Of a DNA stretch of 64,000 nucleotides, positions 59,693 through 64,000 are shown piece after piece. The stretch covers positions 558,001-622,000 of the forward strand of contig NC_015160.1 in NCBI RefSeq assembly GCF_000190535.1, written 5' to 3'. Numbering within the stretch: position 1 is the first letter of the stretch; each line of letters starts with the position of its first letter. The position numbers and the translations under genes are program-made. This DNA comes from Odoribacter splanchnicus DSM 20712. GTDB lineage: Bacteria > Bacteroidota > Bacteroidia > Bacteroidales > Marinifilaceae. The notes below the pieces were generated by a model. The model did not search any database and had not been told where the DNA came from. It saw nothing but the letters and a program-made list of their open reading frames with translations.

Positions 59693-60751
59693 ATGAGCAA
59701 AAGAATCTTATTCTTCATTTTGTTTTCGTGGCTGGCATCGGCAGCTTTTCCTGCTTTTGCGCAGCAGAAAACCGACACGGTCTACACTTTCCGCTTCGTG
59801 CCGCGAAAAGACATGTTCTATGTGCCATGGAATGACAATGGCAAAGAACTTGCGCGTCTTCTGGAGTGTATCGAAAGTAACAAACCGGATATAGTGGAGG
59901 GACGGCTGCCTCTTTACGTGGACGGATACTGTAACTCCGGCAAGTCGGAACGGGCAAGCCTCGCTATCGCCGGGACACGTTCCAACCGTGTGAAATCAGA
60001 GTTGATTACCCGGAAAGGACTGCGTGAAAACAACTTCATCACCCGTAACCATGCCTCGAAGGGCGACTTCGTGACGGTGCGTATCATACTGCCGAAAGAG
60101 AAAGTGCCGGTTATTGCGGAGGATACACATCCCGGTTACGAGGAAGAAAAGGAACAGTCACACCGTGAAAACGACAAGGCTACAGAAACAATCCAAGACA
60201 CAGAGGGGGCAAAGGTGTCTACCGGACAGGAAAATCAGCCTGAATCCGTACTGTCGGCATCATCCACAACTTTGGGATTATCACTGCGTGCCAACCTGCT
60301 GCGTTGGGCAACCCTCACGCCCGACCTCGGTATTGAGTGGCACATCAACCCGTCATGGGGAATATCCGTGAACGGCTCGTGGACTTCGTGGTCGTGGAAT
60401 GACAAGGACAGAAGATACGCCCTTTGGGAAGTGGCACCGGAACTCCGCTATTATATAGGCAGCGAGAAACGCGGCTACGTAGGTGCTATGTACAAAGTCG
60501 GCTCATTCAACTACAAGCTGTCGGAGACCGGCAAGCAGGGCGACATCATGGGTGGCGGCATCACCGGCGGCTACGTGCTGAAACTGAACAATGCCCTCTC
60601 GATGGACTTCTCCTTAGGGTTGGGCTATATCCATGCCGACTATGACAAGTATGTGGTCATCAACGGCGTGAGGGTAAGGCGCGGCAGCGGAACAAAGAAC
60701 TGGTGGGGCCCTGTCTCGGCGGGTGTCACCCTGGTGTGGAACATCTTTTAG
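59693..60751 (+). CDS. DUF3575 domain outer-membrane protein of a fimbrillin cluster
   Basis: A 352-residue protein from the ATG at 59693 (signal MSKRILFFILFSWLASAAFP ending A-F-A-Q); an upstream in-frame TTG at 59669 would extend it by eight residues. The N-terminal half resembles a degenerate OmpA-like domain (LYVDGYCNSGKSERASLAIA, R-S-N-R-V-K-S-E-L). The C-terminal half is the DUF3575 barrel (LSLRANLLRWATLTPDLGIE; VAPELRYYIGSEKRGYVGAM). The family accompanies Mfa/Fim-type pilus genes on conjugative elements and may help assembly or anchoring at the outer membrane. Confidence 0.87.
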   Translation: MSKRILFFILFSWLASAAFPAFAQQKTDTVYTFRFVPRKDMFYVPWNDNGKELARLLECIESNKPDIVEGRLPLYVDGYCNSGKSERASLAIAGTRSNRVKSELITRKGLRENNFITRNHASKGDFVTVRIILPKEKVPVIAEDTHPGYEEEKEQSHRENDKATETIQDTEGAKVSTGQENQPESVLSASSTTLGLSLRANLLRWATLTPDLGIEWHINPSWGISVNGSWTSWSWNDKDRRYALWEVAPELRYYIGSEKRGYVGAMYKVGSFNYKLSETGKQGDIMGGGITGGYVLKLNNALSMDFSLGLGYIHADYDKYVVINGVRVRRGSGTKNWWGPVSAGVTLVWNIF

Positions 60752-60766
60752 CGGAAAGGAGGAACA

Positions 60767-61657
60767 ATGAATACAACGATAATCATACGACAGATAAAGG
60801 AATATACGGGAGCATACGGAAAGGCTTATACCTTATTATATCTAATAGGTGCGGTGACCATACTGACCTCGTGCGTGAAGGACGACCTCTATGACACGCC
60901 GCACCCCGACCGTGGGGCGGTGGTCGTAACCACAGACTGGAGCGGAAAGAGCACCGAGGCGGACATACCGCAGGCATACACACTGCGCATCGGCGGGAGG
61001 GAACAGAACGTGAGCGCGGCGACCAACGTGTTCGACGCGCTGCTCGCGCCCGGTGGCTACGGCCTGACGGTGTACAACTCCCCGGAGGGGATTAGTATCG
61101 ACGGAAACAAGGCAACGGTGAATCCGGTGGATCTGACGGGTGCAATAGAGCCGCACCCCGGCTACCTCTTCGCCTCGCACCAGGACATCAGCGTCGTGGC
61201 GGATGACACCCTGCACGTCACCGCCCCGATGAGACAATACGTGCGCAGGCTCGACATCGAACTGACCGCCACGGAAGGCGACTACAGCCGTGTACAATCG
61301 GCTACGGCAACGCTCTCCGGCGTGGCTTCGGCAGCGGATATGGCAACAGGCGACCGGAGTGCAGCGGCACAAGTAACAAACGCTTTCAGGCAGGACGGCA
61401 ACAAGTTCACAATCTTTTTCCGACTGCTCGGCATCGTCCCGACGGAAACGCATACGCTGACGGTGGACATCACTTTCAACAACGGTGACACGCAGCGGGT
61501 AGTGAGCGACCTTACCGAAGACATAAGGGACTTCAATAACGGCACCAAACCGGTTAAACTCACGGGTAATCTGCTTTTGCCCGTAGAGGCCGGGGTAACG
61601 GGCGCAATCATCACGGACTGGAACGAGGTAGAAAGCGGCAATGGGGATGCTAACTGA
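60767..61657 (+). CDS. DUF5119 (FimB/Mfa2-like) lipoprotein, probable fimbrial anchor
   Basis: A 296-residue lipoprotein; the signal ends I-L-T-S-C (Cys36) followed by VKDDLYDTPHPDRGAVVVTT, the DUF5119 signature. The middle and C-terminal parts follow the two-domain transthyretin-like fold of FimB/Mfa2 anchors (Y-V-R-R-L-D-I-E-L-T-A-T-E-G-D). It probably caps or anchors the fimbriae made from the fimbrillins encoded downstream. Starts 15 bp after the DUF3575 gene; very high G+C compared with the core chromosome. Confidence 0.85.
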   Translation: MNTTIIIRQIKEYTGAYGKAYTLLYLIGAVTILTSCVKDDLYDTPHPDRGAVVVTTDWSGKSTEADIPQAYTLRIGGREQNVSAATNVFDALLAPGGYGLTVYNSPEGISIDGNKATVNPVDLTGAIEPHPGYLFASHQDISVVADDTLHVTAPMRQYVRRLDIELTATEGDYSRVQSATATLSGVASAADMATGDRSAAAQVTNAFRQDGNKFTIFFRLLGIVPTETHTLTVDITFNNGDTQRVVSDLTEDIRDFNNGTKPVKLTGNLLLPVEAGVTGAIITDWNEVESGNGDAN

Positions 61658-61688
61658 CGATAAATATTTCTCCAAAAAAAACAAGATT

Positions 61689-62719
61689 ATGACAATGAAC
61701 ATGAGGTTTTTCATTATTGCAGCAGCGGAACGCTATTGGCTGCGTGTACACAAGAGAACGAGGTACGGAACAATCCGGTGGAAGCACGAATCACGGCAGG
61801 CGTGAGCGGGCCGAAGACCCGTGCTGTGGACAACGGGTGGAACGCCGACCGAATCGGCGTGATGGTGGTGGATGCCCCTGGCACGACCACGACCATGGGC
61901 GGCAAGTACAAGAACGTGGGATACGCGACCACGAGCACCGGCACCAACGCGGACTTCACCCCGATGACGGCGGGTGGCGGCATCTTCTTCGAGGACGCTT
62001 TCCTCGAGTTTACTTTTGCCGCCTACGCGCCTTACGCATCGGGCGCAAACGCCTCCACCCTGCCTGGTACAGACGGGAAGATTACGGTAAATACAAGCAA
62101 CCAGCCCACGACCACGGAACAGGAGAAGGTGGACTACATCCATGCCACGGGAGCCAAGGCCGATAAAGACAGCCCGACCGTCAGCTTCACGGACAACACC
62201 GCCGCGGGCGGCAGCGACTGCTCCTTCAAGCACAAGATGGCCCGTCTTATCCTCAAGGTGCAGGTGTCGAACACCGACGGTTTCGACGACACTGCCGTGC
62301 TGGAATTCGCCGACTACAAGCTGGGCGGCCTGGTTCACGAGGGAACGTTCGATGTGAAGACCGGTACCGCCGCGACCGCGGGCGGCGTTGTGAGCGACTG
62401 GATGTTACGCCAGTGCACCGGTGCCCCGAAGACGGCCACGGACAAGTGCGTGGCAACCTTTGACGCCGCCACGGGCGTGATGACTTTCACCATGATCCTG
62501 CTCCCGCAGACACTCGCCAACGCTTTGGTGCTTGAGATATCTCCCGATGACGGGGAATACCAGAGCTACTCCAACAAGGACATGATCAAACCCGCGTTGG
62601 AGGCCGGTTATTCTTATACCTACACCATCACGGTGAAGAAGACGGGGCTGACCCTTAGCGGAAGCACCATCGAAAACTGGAACGACGGTGGTAGCCATGC
62701 GGGTGATGCAAAAATGTAG
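61689..62719 (+). pseudogene. Fimbrillin-family lipoprotein, frameshifted in the signal peptide
   Basis: The mature part is a fimbrillin (Mfa-like): A-A-C-T-Q-E-N-E-V-R-N-N, then S-G-P-K-T-R-A-V-D, F-K-H-K-M-A-R-L-I-L-K-V-Q-V and the C-terminal GYSYTYTITVKKTGLTLSGS. The natural start (ATG 61689, 61695 or 61701) opens M-R-F-F-I-I-A-A-A in another frame. The lipobox G-T-L-L-A-A-C is in the frame that continues through the protein. One base is missing within GCAGCAGCGGAACG (61719-61732); restoring it gives a perfect lipoprotein signal. As read, only a TTG at 61736 is available in frame, with no signal peptide. It could be a real mutation, a reversible change in the GCA-repeat tract, or a sequencing error. 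Confidence 0.8.
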
Positions 62720-62730
62720 TGTGTCTGAAA

Positions 62731-62814
62731 GCCACTGCCGTGCATCAGGCGTAAGACGGAGGCACGCCATATATAATAAATGGTGCGGCAGCCCGCGTCG
62801 CAACGGGCAGTGGC
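62731..62814. other. Multi-stem intergenic structure between fimbrillin genes
   Basis: GCCACTGCC (62731-62739) can pair with GGCAGTGGC (62806-62814). Inside are smaller complementary blocks (GGCGT with ACGCC; CCAT with ATGG; CCCG with CGGG), so a branched RNA structure is possible. No U-run follows. Function unknown; it may limit read-through or protect the upstream message. Confidence 0.35.
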
Positions 62815-62839
62815 ACAAAACGAAATAAATAAAGACAAT

Positions 62840-64000
62840 ATGAAAATAATAAGGAACATAGCGAGAAGGCCGTGGCCGCGCATCGGCGGCTGGTTGCCGG
62901 TTGTGATGCTCATCTGTGGGGTGCTCGCTTCCTGTAGCAGTGAGGATGAAAGCACCGCGCCCCTGCCCGACGGCAAGTACCCGCTGCAACTGACGGCGGA
63001 GGTGGCGCAGCCGCAGACCCGCGCCGGAGGTAAGGATGCGTGGACGGGCGGCGAGGAGATTAGAGTGTCACTGGAAGGCGTGTTTGGTAACAAAACATAC
63101 GTGATGGACGCATCGGGCAATGCAAGCCCGAAGGATGCCGATAATGCCTTCTATTGGAAGAACACCGATGAAGCCCGCGTCAGTGCATGGACCCCGGACA
63201 TAGAATCGGAAACGGATATTTCCGACCAAAGTGGCGGGTACGCCGCTTTCGATGTCCTGTACGCCAGTGCCATAGGGCGTTATGACCAAGCCATAAATCT
63301 CCGTTTCATCCACCGCATGGCGAAAATCGAAGTAATTCTCAAAGCTGGCGAAGGCATTACGGAAGAGGAGTTGGAGGGTGCGACCGTCACCATTTTCGGA
63401 GACCCGCTAACGCACTCAACCGCCGGCTTGGTTGCACCGGGAGACCAATCGGACGGCGAGATAAAGCCCTATTACGATGCCGCAACGAAGAAATACGAGG
63501 CATTGGTGCCGCCACAGAACATGACGGGTAAGCCGCTCGTCCGAATCAGCATCGGCAGCAATGACTTTACTTACACTCCCGAAACAGAAGCTGCCGGCAA
63601 ATTTGGGTTTTTCGGTGGCAAGCGGTATGCCTACACCATCACCGTGAAAGCAAGCGGAATAGACGTGCAGGCGGTGACCGGTGGCACGTGGGTTGCATGT
63701 GGCGAGGAGAACGTCACCTCCAAAAAGGTAAAGCAAAGTTTCACAGCTGACGAACTTAAAATCGGCGACTACTTCTATTCCGACGGGACTTGGAGCGACG
63801 GCGGCCTGCGCAAAATCTATACTGACGGCAGTATGAAGATAGCAAGCCCCAAGCCTGCTCCCGTACTCCAAACAAAAAGTGAAATAGAAAGAAGAGTCAT
63901 CGGTATCGTTTTCCAGACGGACCCGAGCCGTATCGGCACTGCCGAAAAGTCCAAATTGGGCGAAGGGAATGTGCATGGCCTTGTAATGGCCTTAAAGAAC
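62840..64000 (+). CDS. Fimbrillin-family lipoprotein (3' end outside window)
   Basis: Frame open from the ATG at 62840 to the last base (387 codons, no stop). N-terminal basic signal (R-R-P-W-P-R-I-G-G) with lipobox V-L-A-S-C at residues 31-35, then S-S-E-D-E-S. The N-terminal half follows the fimbrillin/Mfa fold (Q-P-Q-T-R-A-G-G-K-D-A-W; F-I-H-R-M-A-K-I-E-V-I-L). At about residue 250-300 come R-Y-A-Y-T-I-T-V-K-A-S-G-I and, later, I-G-D-Y-F-Y-S-D-G-T-W-S, seen in fimbrillins that carry a C-terminal adhesin-like domain. Likely a tip or accessory fimbrillin. Confidence 0.85.
   Translation, partial: MKIIRNIARRPWPRIGGWLPVVMLICGVLASCSSEDESTAPLPDGKYPLQLTAEVAQPQTRAGGKDAWTGGEEIRVSLEGVFGNKTYVMDASGNASPKDADNAFYWKNTDEARVSAWTPDIESETDISDQSGGYAAFDVLYASAIGRYDQAINLRFIHRMAKIEVILKAGEGITEEELEGATVTIFGDPLTHSTAGLVAPGDQSDGEIKPYYDAATKKYEALVPPQNMTGKPLVRISIGSNDFTYTPETEAAGKFGFFGGKRYAYTITVKASGIDVQAVTGGTWVACGEENVTSKKVKQSFTADELKIGDYFYSDGTWSDGGLRKIYTDGSMKIASPKPAPVLQTKSEIERRVIGIVFQTDPSRIGTAEKSKLGEGNVHGLVMALKN

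Noticed and set aside
60842..61714. 290-codon minus-strand frame opposite the DUF5119 gene
   Set aside because: High G+C gives long antisense frames; the product has no recognisable domain, while the plus strand has a clear lipoprotein.

Overview
The window reads as chromosome of a gut Bacteroidales bacterium. Evidence: three SusC/SusD outer-membrane pairs, an ECF sigma/FecR regulatory pair, DUF4843 and PKD-like lipoproteins, TlpA-type thioredoxins, -7 boxes of the TAnnTTTG type, and a fimbrillin cluster typical of Bacteroides conjugative elements. Odoribacter or a close relative is my best guess from gene content; this is inference, not a database result.

Layout. (1) 1-8.8 kb, plus strand: tail of fecR, then SusC, SusD, DUF4843 protein, PKD-like lipoprotein and a TlpA-like thioredoxin. 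(2) 9.2-18.9 kb: a LytS-type sensor kinase and a LytTR response regulator bracket a metzincin-type metalloprotease and a second SusC/SusD pair, suggesting a regulated peptide-uptake module. A 58-residue BFD-like [2Fe-2S] protein follows on the minus strand. (3) 19.3-32.4 kb, minus strand: a complete relative of locus 1 (sigma, FecR, SusC, SusD, DUF4843, PKD-like, IPT-like lipoprotein, two TlpA proteins). It lies between two 84-bp direct repeats about 90% identical and contains a 111-bp MITE-like inverted-repeat element.

(4) 32.4-46.4 kb is a mosaic accessory region. It holds a broken tyrosine integrase, an XRE regulator running into it antisense, and an AT-rich YcaO-type RiPP operon (candidate 25-codon peptide, PqqD-like RRE protein, YcaO enzyme, outer-membrane beta-barrel receptor, C39-peptidase ABC exporter lacking its ATPase). 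Next come an Abi_2 (AbiD/F-like HEPN) gene preceded by a promoter and a terminator-like leader hairpin, an overlapping TOTE-type primase-helicase, a truncated ORF6N protein, and a 5'-truncated MFS/cytidylate-kinase-like fusion. The RiPP operon and the Abi_2/TOTE pair are the most interesting parts.

(5) 46.4-57.7 kb is mostly housekeeping: RluA-family pseudouridine synthase, panB, the rsfS-ftsH-DUF2007-cdsA-psd operon, a class-V aminotransferase, DUF2752, a CCC-motif membrane protein, a pRiA4b ORF-3-like protein, miaA, an IS30 scrap and a 6-bladed beta-propeller lipoprotein. (6) From about 57.77 kb to the end, base composition shifts to high G+C and a conjugative-transposon-derived block begins: the C-terminal remnant of a large CTn protein, a membrane-bound AraC regulator, a DUF3575 protein, a DUF5119 (Mfa2/FimB-like) lipoprotein, a fimbrillin gene with a one-base frameshift in its signal peptide, and a second fimbrillin gene cut by the window end.
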